45,648 nucleotides of DNA from an uncultured Clostridia bacterium (GTDB lineage Bacteria; Bacillota; Clostridia; Christensenellales; Aristaeellaceae), in the NCBI GenBank assembly GCA_934631985.1, contig CAKTYE010000013.1, positions 1-45,648 of the forward strand, written 5' to 3'. Shown here one piece after another: positions 1 to 6,932 of this stretch; position 1 is the stretch's first letter; every line of letters begins with the position of its first letter. The notes below the pieces were generated by a model, which worked only from the letters and a program-made list of their open reading frames with translations, was not told where the DNA came from and made no database searches. A program made the position numbers and the translations under genes.

Positions 1-27
1 ATCAAGAAATCTGCAAGCAGCAGATGG

Positions 28-75
28 CGAAAAAGGCATTGCCAACGCTGCCGACGAATTGTGCGGCGTTGCCTT
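28..75 (-). terminator. Putative intrinsic terminator of ispE
   Basis: On the minus strand an imperfect stem (AAGGC/GCCTT outside, AACGCCG-type pairing inside with a small bulge, loop around 54-63) is followed by five T residues (complement of the A run at 30-34). It lies about 45 bases after the ispE stop codon. The internal bulge lowers certainty. Confidence 0.45.
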
Positions 76-121
76 AAACCCAACTTGAAGTCAATAGGCA
101 AGTGAAACTTTTCATTTGCAG

Positions 122-985
122 TCAGCTCAAGGTGATGCTTTCCATGCAGGTATGCGTCATAAAGCAGCTGCGATAGCGCTTGCGCAGCACCCCTTCTGCG
201 CTGCGGGCCTTCTGGGCGCTGGCAAACAGCCCAAACACTGCCGACCCGCTGCCGGTCATCCAGGCTCCTGCCGCGCCCTGCGCCTTCAGCGCCGCAATGC
301 CCTCGGCGATCTCCGGGCGAAGTTCCTCGCTGACCTGCTGCAGCACGTTACCCAGACTCCCGCAAAGGCTGCGCACATTCTTCTTTGCCAGGGCCTCCAT
401 GGCGGCGACAGTATCCGGGCGGCCCGTGCGATGCACCAGCGAAAAGCGGCTGAATACCTCCTTTGTGCTGAGTCCCGGGCAGGGCTGCAGCACCACCAGC
501 CAGTAAAGCCCGCCGCAGGGCAGGGGCGTAAGCAACTCCCCCACACCCTGCGCCCGCTGCAAGCCACCCCGCAGGCAGAAGGGAACGTCCGCCCCCAGCC
601 GCAGTCCCAGCGCTTCAAGCCCTGACTGGGACAGGCCAGTTCCCCACAAGCGGTTCAGGCCCACCAGTACGCCCGCCGCGTCCGCGCTGCCGCCGCCCAT
701 GCCGGCCCCTACAGGGATCTGCTTATGCAGATGAATGGTCGCGCCGCCCGCATAGCCTGTGGTCTCCCGCAAAAGCACCGCTGCGCGATAGGCCAGATTT
801 TCCGGGCCGGGGCTGATACGCGGATAGCCGTCCACCGTCAGCGTCAGTCCTTCCGCGGGCTGAAGCGTCAATATGTCCGCCAGCTCGATGGGCTGCATCA
901 GCATGTCCATCAGATGATACCCATCCTCCCGCTTGCCCACGATGTCCAGCGTCCAGTTGATCTTCGCCCTTGCAATGACCTGCAT
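122..985 (-). CDS. ispE: 4-diphosphocytidyl-2-C-methyl-D-erythritol kinase
   Basis: IspE phosphorylates the 2-hydroxyl of CDP-methylerythritol with ATP in the cytosolic MEP pathway to isoprenoid precursors. The 287-residue product has the usual family length. It starts MQVIARAKIN, with the conserved Lys at residue 8 in the AKIN motif. The GHMP-kinase glycine-rich ATP loop (PVGAGMGGGSADAAG) is at about 91-105, and the LGADVPF motif holds the catalytic Asp at about 133. The ATG at 985 follows an AGGATGAGG ribosome site. The gene stands alone on this strand and is divergent from pepF. A promoter at 1010-1038 and a likely terminator at 28-75 suggest a single-gene transcript. Motifs and length leave little doubt about the assignment. 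Confidence 0.96.
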   Translation of the reverse strand: MQVIARAKINWTLDIVGKREDGYHLMDMLMQPIELADILTLQPAEGLTLTVDGYPRISPGPENLAYRAAVLLRETTGYAGGATIHLHKQIPVGAGMGGGSADAAGVLVGLNRLWGTGLSQSGLEALGLRLGADVPFCLRGGLQRAQGVGELLTPLPCGGLYWLVVLQPCPGLSTKEVFSRFSLVHRTGRPDTVAAMEALAKKNVRSLCGSLGNVLQQVSEELRPEIAEGIAALKAQGAAGAWMTGSGSAVFGLFASAQKARSAEGVLRKRYRSCFMTHTCMESITLS

Positions 986-1009
986 GCTTCCTCATCCTTT
1001 CTGACGCTT

Positions 1010-1038
1010 ATCATAGCAGATTGCGCAGTCTGATGCAA
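1010..1038 (-). promoter_or_regulatory. Sigma-A-like promoter of ispE
   Basis: On the minus strand TTGCAT (1038-1033) and TATGAT (1015-1010) are separated by exactly 17 bases, 25 bases upstream of the ispE ATG. Both hexamers are close to the consensus. No similarly good promoter was found for the divergent pepF. Confidence 0.6.
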
Positions 1039-1139
1039 GCCTCCGCCCTTCGGCAGGAATTTGGCTTTTTGCGTCGTATGTATAGAAATTGATTGTGTTT
1101 GTCCGCTTCCCGGCGGGCAGGAAAAGGAGTTACATCACC

Positions 1140-2930
1140 ATGGCAAAGCAGATCAAAAAGCGCGCCGAGATCGACGCGCAGTGGAAATGGGATCTGACGC
1201 ATATCTACCCCAGCGATGAGGCTTGGGAGACCGCGCTGCAGCAGATGGTGGCGCAGGTAGAGGCGTTCGCGGTCCGTCAGGGACATATTGCCGAGAACCC
1301 CAAGGGCGCGATCCGCGCGTTCTTCGCCATTCAGGAAAAGCTGAACCGGGTGTTCAGCTACGCCTTCCTGCGGCAGGAGACAGACAATGCCGACACAACG
1401 GCGCAGGGCATCAAGAGCAAGGCCATGGGCGCCATGGTCAAGTGCCAGACGATGCTGTCCTTCCTGGAGCCTGAGCTGCTGAGCCTGCCGGACGAGACGC
1501 TGGCGGACCTTCAGGCGGCCCCCGACATGACGGATTATTCCGAATATCTGCGCGGGCTGATCCGCAGCAAGCCCTACACCCTATCCCCGGCGGAGGAGCG
1601 TCTGCTGGCGATGATGGGCGAAATGGAGCAGGCTCCCGACAATATTTTCAGCATGCTGTCCTCGGTGGACATGACCTTCCCGGACGTGACCCTGCCCGAT
1701 GGCAGCAAGCAGCCCCTGAGCGAAAGCACCCTGTCGAATTTCCTGCACCAGGATAACCAGGACGTGCGCCGTCAGGCCTGGGAGGGCATTATGTCCTCCT
1801 ACGGCAAGTTCGGCTCCACCATCGCCGCCATCTATGGCGCAAGCGTGAAGAAGGATCAGTTCAATGCGGACGCGCGGCGCATGCCCTCTGCGGTGGAGGC
1901 CAGCCTGTTCCCCAATGAGATCCCGTTGAGCGTGTATGACAACCTGATCGCGGCGGTGAACGAATCCCTACCCGCGCTGACCGAATACCTCCACCTGCGC
2001 AAGGAGCGCATGGGGCTTTCGGAAATGCACATGTATGACCTGTACGCGCCCATGGTGGAGGATTTCAACATGGACGTGAGCTACCCCGAGGCGTTCCAGA
2101 TGGTGCTGGATGCGGTGGCTCCCTTGGGCGAGGATTACGTCGCCAAGCTGAAGGAAGCCTACACCGGCGGCTGGATCGACGTGTATCCCAGCGTAAACAA
2201 GTCCAGCGGCGCGTTCTCCAGCGGCGAGCTGGCGGATGTGCATCCCTATGTGCTGCTGAACCAGACCGACGACCTGAACAGTGCTATGACGCTGGCGCAT
2301 GAGCTGGGTCACGCCATGCACTCCTACATGAGCAACACCCACCAGCCCTTCCCCAAGGCGGATTACAGCCTGTTTGTGGCGGAGGTGGCCTCCACCTGCA
2401 ACGAGGCGCTGATGCTCCGCAGCCTGCAAAAGAAGTTCACCGACCCCAAGGCGCAGGAGTTTCTGCTGGTGGACCTGCTGGAGAAGTTCCGCACCACGGT
2501 CTATCGTCAAACCATGTTTGCGGAGTTTGAGCGCATCAGTCACGACATGGCTGCCAAGGGCGTCCCGCTGACCAAGGACGCGCTGAGCGAAGCCTACTAT
2601 GGCCTGAACAAGAAATACTACGGCGGCGGCGCTGTGGTGGATGAGCTGGTCGCCAACGAATGGATGCGCATCCCCCACTTCTACCGCGCGTTCTATGTGT
2701 TCGTGTATGCTACGGGCTTCTGCGCTGCCATGGCGCTGAGCCAGCGCATTCTCACCGAGGGCGAGACCGCCGTGGCGGACTACCGCAAGTTCCTGTCCGC
2801 AGGCTCCAGTGTGCCTCCCCTGGAGGCGCTGAAGCTGGCGGGCGTGGACATGTCCAGCCCCGAACCCGTGCGCAACGCCCTGAAGATCTTCAAGGAGACC
2901 CTCGATCAGCTTAAGGCGCTGAAAGCCTGA
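1140..2930 (+). CDS. pepF: Oligoendopeptidase F (M3 family metallopeptidase)
   Basis: Zinc-dependent cytosolic oligopeptidase that cleaves short peptides. The 596-residue length matches the PepF/M3B family (about 600). The zinc site HELGH is at residues 387-391, inside LAHELGHAMHS. A family-typical N-terminal segment (WKWDLTHIYPSDEAWE) and the C-terminal YATGFCAAMALS region are also visible. The reading frame is open from 1089, but the ATG at 1140 is chosen because it follows AAAAGGAG at a normal distance and begins MAKQIKKRAEID, as M3B enzymes do. No signal peptide is seen. It is probably co-transcribed with the two small genes downstream (21-base gap to the first), with a terminator only at 3808. 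Confidence 0.95.
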   Translation: MAKQIKKRAEIDAQWKWDLTHIYPSDEAWETALQQMVAQVEAFAVRQGHIAENPKGAIRAFFAIQEKLNRVFSYAFLRQETDNADTTAQGIKSKAMGAMVKCQTMLSFLEPELLSLPDETLADLQAAPDMTDYSEYLRGLIRSKPYTLSPAEERLLAMMGEMEQAPDNIFSMLSSVDMTFPDVTLPDGSKQPLSESTLSNFLHQDNQDVRRQAWEGIMSSYGKFGSTIAAIYGASVKKDQFNADARRMPSAVEASLFPNEIPLSVYDNLIAAVNESLPALTEYLHLRKERMGLSEMHMYDLYAPMVEDFNMDVSYPEAFQMVLDAVAPLGEDYVAKLKEAYTGGWIDVYPSVNKSSGAFSSGELADVHPYVLLNQTDDLNSAMTLAHELGHAMHSYMSNTHQPFPKADYSLFVAEVASTCNEALMLRSLQKKFTDPKAQEFLLVDLLEKFRTTVYRQTMFAEFERISHDMAAKGVPLTKDALSEAYYGLNKKYYGGGAVVDELVANEWMRIPHFYRAFYVFVYATGFCAAMALSQRILTEGETAVADYRKFLSAGSSVPPLEALKLAGVDMSSPEPVRNALKIFKETLDQLKALKA

Positions 2931-2951
2931 CACAGAAGGAGGCCATTCACC

Positions 2952-3293
2952 ATGATGAAGGGCTATGACCGTGACGAAGCACTGAAGTTTATTTTGGCGC
3001 GCATCAACCGCAAGGACCACCCCGAGCTTGCCGACCAGCTGGAAGCACTGATCGGTCAGGCCATTGACGCGGACATGAAGTACATGCACGAAAACGGCGT
3101 GCTGGACGAGAATGGCAATGCCGGCGACTGCTATTATGAGGATGATGAAGCCTTTGAGTACATGGTGGAAGCGCTGGTGGACGCCAATACGCTGACCCCG
3201 GAGCAGGCTGTGAAGGTGGCTTCCCTCATTGACGACTACATGGACGTGCAGCAGGCCTATCTGGAAAGCAAGGGCCTGGTGGACTGGGAATAA
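2952..3293 (+). CDS. Small acidic protein of unknown function
   Basis: A 113-residue, strongly acidic protein that I do not recognise. It appears fully alpha-helical (segments around DEALKFILARIN, LADQLEALIGQAI, DEAFEYMVEALV and PEQAVKVASLIDDYM) and has no signal peptide, membrane segment or metal motif. The start is well supported by AAGGAGG nine bases upstream of the ATG. It sits 21 bases behind pepF and 27 before the next gene, so it is most likely part of the pepF transcript. Codon use resembles its neighbours. The length and clean ribosome site make it a real gene; its role is unknown. Confidence 0.8.
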   Translation: MMKGYDRDEALKFILARINRKDHPELADQLEALIGQAIDADMKYMHENGVLDENGNAGDCYYEDDEAFEYMVEALVDANTLTPEQAVKVASLIDDYMDVQQAYLESKGLVDWE

Positions 3294-3320
3294 CGCAAAA
3301 GCGGAGGGAGTGGAAACGCC

Positions 3321-3803
3321 ATGCCTGCATGGAGCCTTGTTCTGACGGGACTTGCCGTACTCGCGCTGGGCGCAGTGCTTTTTCGTCTGCGCCGCGAGCA
3401 GCGCCGTCAGCGGGAGGCCGTGCGTCAGGTGCGCGAAAGCAAGCTCTATGCGCATGTCTTCCCGCTGCTGGTGCGCTGTCAGCATCAGCACATTGAGCAA
3501 GTGTCGCTGACGCGGGAGGCGCTGTACGTTCGCCTGTTTTCCCCTGCGGGACGGGTGCTGACCTACCACTTTGAGCAGCATGGCTTCCATCCCATTCCTA
3601 CCGAGCGCATCTACCCCATGGCCCAGGCCATCGGCGTAGATTTGAAGGAGCTTTCCGACCCGCGCAAGTATGACTTCACGCCCCGGGAGCGCATTCACGC
3701 CAACGGCGAGCGCGAGGCCTACTACGAATACAACATTGTTACCTCCTACAAGGATGACGTTCAGCGCATGCTATACACGGGGCATGGCCGCGCAGGTGCG
3801 TGA
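3321..3803 (+). CDS. Membrane-anchored protein of unknown function
   Basis: A 160-residue protein with one N-terminal hydrophobic helix (about residues 4-21, WSLVLTGLAVLALGAVLF), then an Arg/Gln-rich stretch (LRREQRRQREAVRQVRE) and a soluble domain of about 115 residues. The positive charge just after the helix predicts that the soluble part faces the cytosol. The domain has a His/Gln cluster (RCQHQHIEQV) and ends in a Tyr-rich segment. I recognise no family. The start follows GGAGGGAGTGG. It is the last gene of the pepF group: its stop codon is four bases before the terminator stem at 3808. Confidence 0.75.
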   Translation: MPAWSLVLTGLAVLALGAVLFRLRREQRRQREAVRQVRESKLYAHVFPLLVRCQHQHIEQVSLTREALYVRLFSPAGRVLTYHFEQHGFHPIPTERIYPMAQAIGVDLKELSDPRKYDFTPRERIHANGEREAYYEYNIVTSYKDDVQRMLYTGHGRAGA

Positions 3804-3807
3804 ATGC

Positions 3808-3844
3808 AGCAGGCATTCCACACGGAAAGGAATGCCTGCTTTTT
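3808..3844 (+). terminator. Intrinsic terminator of the pepF operon
   Basis: A perfect 12-bp stem, AGCAGGCATTCC (3808-3819) with GGAATGCCTGCT (3829-3840), a nine-base loop and TTTTT. It starts four bases after the stop of the upstream gene. The ribosome site of the next gene (AAGGAG, 3845-3850) follows directly. Confidence 0.9.
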
Positions 3845-3857
3845 AAGGAGGCTCTCC

Positions 3858-4622
3858 ATGAGCGATCCCTTCATCACCCTGACCCCGGAAAATCTCGAAA
3901 GGGAGCAGCTTTGCTGCATCATCCGCAGTAAGCCGCATCCCGGTGTGGAAACCAAACGCACCTGGCTGGCAGACCGCCTGCGGGAGGGGCATGTGTTCCG
4001 CAAGCTGAACGCCAAGGAATGCGCCTTTATTGAGTATGCGCCGCTGGAAGCTGCCTGGGTTCCCGTGCTGGGGGAAAACTATCTTTACCTCTATTGCCTG
4101 TGGGTGCAGGGTGCGCCCAAGGGGCATGGCTATGGGCGGCAGCTGATGGAAAGCTGCCTGGCGGATGCGCATGCGCAGGGACGCTCCGGCGTATGTATGC
4201 TGGGCGCTGCGAAACAGAAAAATTGGCTTTCCGACCAGTCCTTTGCCAAAAAGTTTGGGTTTCAGCCGGTGGATACCACCGCGGACGGCTATGAGCTGCT
4301 GGCCCTGAGCTTTGACGGAACGCTCCCCCGCTTTGCCCCCAGCGCCAAGGCACAGGCCATTGAAAGCAAAGCCCTGACCGTCTACTATGACGACCAGTGT
4401 CCCTTCATTCCCCAGCGCATTGAAAAGCTCCGCGCTTACTGTATGGAGCATGCCATCCCGGCGGATTTCATCCATGTGACCTCCTGCGCCCAGGCCAAAG
4501 CGCTGCCCTGCGTGTTCAACAACTGGGCGGTATTTTATGGTGGAAAATTCATCACGGTAAATCAGCTGGACGGCGCGGCAGTTGCAAAGCTGCTTGCCAG
4601 AGAAGCGAGGTCTGCAACCTAA
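3858..4622 (+). CDS. GNAT acetyltransferase with C-terminal YoaP-like domain
   Basis: A 254-residue two-domain protein. The N-terminal half (about 1-155) is a GNAT fold: LYLYCLWVQG is strand beta4 and GAPKGHGYGRQLM is the acetyl-CoA loop (motif A). The C-terminal part (about 170-250) matches the YoaP-like domain, with a DDQCPF motif, a second Cys in AYCMEH and the PCVFNNWAVFY segment, so it may be thioredoxin-like. Substrate unknown. The start at 3858 is chosen over an in-frame upstream ATG at 3804 because AAGGAG lies eight bases before it and the upstream stretch is a terminator hairpin. It is bounded on both sides by terminators, so it may have its own promoter or depend on readthrough. Confidence 0.85.
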   Translation: MSDPFITLTPENLEREQLCCIIRSKPHPGVETKRTWLADRLREGHVFRKLNAKECAFIEYAPLEAAWVPVLGENYLYLYCLWVQGAPKGHGYGRQLMESCLADAHAQGRSGVCMLGAAKQKNWLSDQSFAKKFGFQPVDTTADGYELLALSFDGTLPRFAPSAKAQAIESKALTVYYDDQCPFIPQRIEKLRAYCMEHAIPADFIHVTSCAQAKALPCVFNNWAVFYGGKFITVNQLDGAAVAKLLAREARSAT

Positions 4623-4650
4623 AAGTATCGCAGATTGATCCCATGCAAAA

Positions 4651-4697
4651 AGCAGCATCTCGGAGACTTGTGTAAGCTCCGGGATGCTGCTTCTTTA
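4651..4697. terminator. Bidirectional terminator between convergent genes
   Basis: AGCAGCATCTCGGAG (4651-4665) pairs with CTCCGGGATGCTGCT (4677-4691) over 15 bp with one G-U pair. It is flanked by TTCTTT on the plus side and by an A run (4647-4650) that gives TTTT on the minus strand. It serves the YoaP-like gene (+) and the flavin reductase-like gene (-). Confidence 0.88.
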
Positions 4698-4703
4698 TGC
4701 CGC

Positions 4704-5264
4704 TTACTTCAATGCCAGTCCATCATGGAACGCCTGTCCCACGCACTCCCCCAGCACCAGATACTGGTTGTTGAAGGGATCGAAGGTGATGGGTCGCAGC
4801 TTGGCGGGGTCTACCTGCCCCTTTTCGTTCAGATAGGCATCGTCACAGCTTACGTTGACGATCTCGCCCACCAGACGGCAGGTCTCCGTGTCGTAGCTGA
4901 CCACGCGGCATTCCAGCGCCAGCGGCAGCTCATCAATGACTGGCGCATCCACCAGCTCGCTATGGGTGACATGCAGTCCCGCACGGGCCACCTTGTCCGG
5001 CACCTTGTTTGCAGAGACGATGCCCAGATAATCACAGGCAGCGACATGCGCTGCATCCGCCATGCTGACGGTGAACGCGCCGCGCTTTTGCAGGTTCTTG
5101 GCGGTCTTGTGGGATGCGCCCATGCAAATGGTGATCTCGTTTTCCTCGGTGATGCCGCCCCATGCAGCGTTCATCACATCAGGGGTACCATCCTCGTCAT
5201 AGGTGGCAATCATCAGCACAGGCTGGGGATACAGAAGCGGCTTAGGGCCGAAGCTCTTACGCAT
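4704..5264 (-). CDS. Flavin reductase-like (FMN-binding split barrel) protein
   Basis: A 186-residue cytosolic protein of the flavin reductase-like, FMN-binding split-barrel family. Such proteins bind FMN and reduce flavins or other substrates using NAD(P)H. Family marks are YPQPVLMIATYDEDGTPDVMNAAW near the N-terminus, the SHKTAKNL segment that contacts the flavin phosphate, and the mid-region DYLGIVSANKVPDKVARAGL. The frame is open from 5321, but the ATG at 5264 is used because AAGGAGGAG is just upstream and the predicted promoter lies between the two starts. Its electron donor and acceptor cannot be read from the sequence. The secreted FMN-binding protein lies about 370 bases away on the same strand, but a hairpin array separates them. 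Confidence 0.9.
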   Translation of the reverse strand: MRKSFGPKPLLYPQPVLMIATYDEDGTPDVMNAAWGGITEENEITICMGASHKTAKNLQKRGAFTVSMADAAHVAACDYLGIVSANKVPDKVARAGLHVTHSELVDAPVIDELPLALECRVVSYDTETCRLVGEIVNVSCDDAYLNEKGQVDPAKLRPITFDPFNNQYLVLGECVGQAFHDGLALK

Positions 5265-5312
5265 AAAAAAACTCCTCCTTACATTTGCCGCAGTGCGGCT
5301 TGCTCGGCTTTC

Positions 5313-5341
5313 ATTGTACACCCCGCGCTATCTGGGTGCAA
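5313..5341 (-). promoter_or_regulatory. Sigma-A-like promoter of the flavin reductase gene
   Basis: On the minus strand TTGCAC (5341-5336) and TACAAT (5318-5313) have a 17-base spacer. The predicted leader of about 40 bases holds a GCCGC-agt-GCGGC hairpin (5287-5299) just before the ribosome site. Confidence 0.65.
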
Positions 5342-5347
5342 GCGAAA

Positions 5348-5607
5348 ACGGCGCAGCGTCCAAAAACACTGCGCCGCTACGCTGTCGAAAAAGTGGCTGC
5401 GGCCACTTTTTCGAGAAGGGCTTTCCAGATGTAGACGACTAGAGGATCGTCTACATCTGCAATGAATTGATTTTACAAAGTAAAATCAACAACCCGCGAA
5501 CCCGGCAAAGCCGGGTTACACGATTTCAGTCCTGCGGACAGCAAATTACGAATGCCGCATGGGCTTATGCGTAGATTGACGGCGCAGCGTCCAAAAACAC
5601 TGCGCCG
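5348..5607. repeat. Stem-loop array flanked by identical 29-bp direct repeats
   Basis: No gene is seen in this intergenic stretch (5265-5631), which is packed with inverted repeats. Identical 29-bp copies at 5348-5376 and 5579-5607 each form CGGCGCAG/CTGCGCCG; only the second is followed by a T-rich tail, on the plus strand. Between them are CGAAAAAGTGGC-tgcg-GCCACTTTTTCG (5386-5413), CAGATGTAGACGA/TCGTCTACATCTG (5426-5438 and 5447-5459), TTGATTTTAC-aaa-GTAAAATCAA (5467-5489), AACCCGGC-aaa-GCCGGGTT (5499-5517) and CGCAT/ATGCG (5556-5571). The layout suggests a small dispersed repeat or a structured RNA; no transposase is present. Confidence 0.8.
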
Positions 5608-5631
5608 TTTTGTTTGTAGATTTGGTTGAAA

Positions 5632-6771
5632 TTACTTCGCGTTCTCGCAGGCCTTCAGCACCGCGCCCAGAATATCGGAGTGCGCGTCGTTGATGGACAT
5701 GGTCGCGCCGGAGATCGCGTCCACGGGCTTGCCGTTCTCGTCCAGGCCCGTCTCGCCCCAGGTCTTCAGCTCCTCAGCAGTCTTGCCGTTGAAGAATGCC
5801 TGATAGGCATTCATCTGCTCAAACCATTCGCCAGCGCCGCCCATGCCGTATTCGGTGCCGCGCTCACGCTTGGTACGCCAGGCCGCCACCAGATCCTGCG
5901 CCGCTTCCGTGGTGATCTCGGTCGCCTTGGTCTCGCCGGCGGTCAGGTCATTCCAGTTCATGGTGTCGCCCACCACAGCGTAACGGGGGCAGGAGGCCAT
6001 GCTCACGGTGGGGTCAGCAATCTCCATCACATCCTCGTAGTTGTCCACGATCTTGCCCTCGGCATCCAGCTTCACGCGGCTGAAGGCAACATTGTAGAAG
6101 GAGGTGTTGGTACCGTTCAGGCGGAAGGTGTAGGTGAAGCCGTAGCCTTCCTTTTCGCAGGGAACATACTCCGTGCGGTTGTCCCAGGCCTTGTAGATCG
6201 CCGCCAGGATGTTGGAGTGCGCGTCGTTCACAGACATGGTCGCGCCGGAAACAGCATCCACAGGCTTGCCGTTTTCATCCAGCGTTGCTTCCCACGCCTT
6301 CAGCTCGTCCACGGTCTTGCCCTTGAAGAACTCCTGATAAGCGTCCATCTGCTGGTACCATTCGCCAGCGCCGCCCATGCCGTATTCGGTGCCGCGCTCA
6401 CGCTTGGTGCGCCAGGTAGAGACCAGTTCGTCCGCCATCTCCTTGGTCACTTCGACCTGCTTGACCTCCTTGGTCTCCAGGTCGTACCAGTCCATGGTCT
6501 GGCCCACCACAGCGTAGCGGGGGCAGGAAGCCATGGTCACCGTGGGGTCGGCGATCTCCAGCACATCCACATACACATCGACGATCTTGCCGTCCGCGTC
6601 AAACTGCACGAAGGCAAAGGCGGTGTTGTAGAAGGAGGTGTTGGTGCCGTTCAGGCGGAAGGTGTAGGAAGTACCCACGCCTTCGGTGGCAGGCACGTCC
6701 TCCGCCAGCGCCAGGGAGCAAAGGCCCAGCGTCAGCGCGCAGCACAGCAGCATGATCAGAAGCTTTTTCAT
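5632..6771 (-). CDS. Secreted protein with two tandem FMN-binding domains
   Basis: A 379-residue exported protein with an internal duplication of about 180 residues. Each half contains TFRLNGTNTSFYN, EIADPTV.MASCPRYAVVG and WRTKRERGTEYGMGGAGEW, and ends in D-A-V/I-S-G-A-T-M-S (about 172-180 and 351-359). This fits the SGA[T/S] motif at which ApbE-type transferases attach FMN covalently to FMN-binding domains. A type I signal peptide (MKKLLIMLLCCALTLG..ALA|ED) has no lipobox, so the protein is probably released or held by a partner. A related two-domain design is known in PplA of Listeria, which serves extracellular electron transfer; a redox role here is inferred. The ATG at 6771 is chosen because the GTG at 6783 overlaps the AAGGAG site. 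It is divergent from lysR. Confidence 0.88.
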   Translation of the reverse strand: MKKLLIMLLCCALTLGLCSLALAEDVPATEGVGTSYTFRLNGTNTSFYNTAFAFVQFDADGKIVDVYVDVLEIADPTVTMASCPRYAVVGQTMDWYDLETKEVKQVEVTKEMADELVSTWRTKRERGTEYGMGGAGEWYQQMDAYQEFFKGKTVDELKAWEATLDENGKPVDAVSGATMSVNDAHSNILAAIYKAWDNRTEYVPCEKEGYGFTYTFRLNGTNTSFYNVAFSRVKLDAEGKIVDNYEDVMEIADPTVSMASCPRYAVVGDTMNWNDLTAGETKATEITTEAAQDLVAAWRTKRERGTEYGMGGAGEWFEQMNAYQAFFNGKTAEELKTWGETGLDENGKPVDAISGATMSINDAHSDILGAVLKACENAK

Positions 6772-6828
6772 GGTGAAATCCACTCCTTACTTTTTTCGCG
6801 CGGCAGGCTCTGCCACGCAACTGTTATG

Positions 6829-6857
6829 ATTTTAACATTGCTTTTTGTCGAAAACAA
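6829..6857 (-). promoter_or_regulatory. Promoter of the FMN-binding protein gene
   Basis: On the minus strand TTGTTT (6857-6852), a 17-base spacer and TAAAAT (6834-6829), followed by a leader of about 50 bases. The weak -35 element is what an activator-dependent promoter would show; the LysR dyad lies just upstream of it. Confidence 0.5.
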
Positions 6858-6877
6858 GCGAATTTATGCAGAGAATC

Positions 6878-6894
6878 CATAGCGTACCGCTATG
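6878..6894. promoter_or_regulatory. LysR-type operator (T-N11-A dyad)
   Basis: CATAGCG-tac-CGCTATG is a perfect 7-bp dyad containing T (6880)-N11-A (6892), the LysR-family recognition pattern. It lies between the divergent lysR and FMN-binding genes, about 20 bases upstream of the FMN promoter's -35 element. It is also eight bases before TATACT (6903-6908), a possible -10 of lysR, so the site could both activate the target and repress lysR. Confidence 0.7.
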
Positions 6895-6932
6895 AAACAT
6901 GCTATACTGGAAGCATACGGGAGGGATACCGC

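Noticed and set aside
2..88. Possible 3' end of a plus-strand gene entering the window (29 codons ending TGA)
   Set aside because: The composition is plausible for coding, but the piece is too short to recognise, and most of it forms the hairpin that fits an ispE terminator.
5264..5321. Longer N-terminus for the flavin reductase-like protein
   Set aside because: The extra 19 codons overlap the predicted -10 element, and a strong ribosome site serves the ATG at 5264.
5348..5607. CRISPR-like array
   Set aside because: Only the outer 29-bp unit is repeated and only twice; the inner stems are all different and there are no regular spacers or cas genes.
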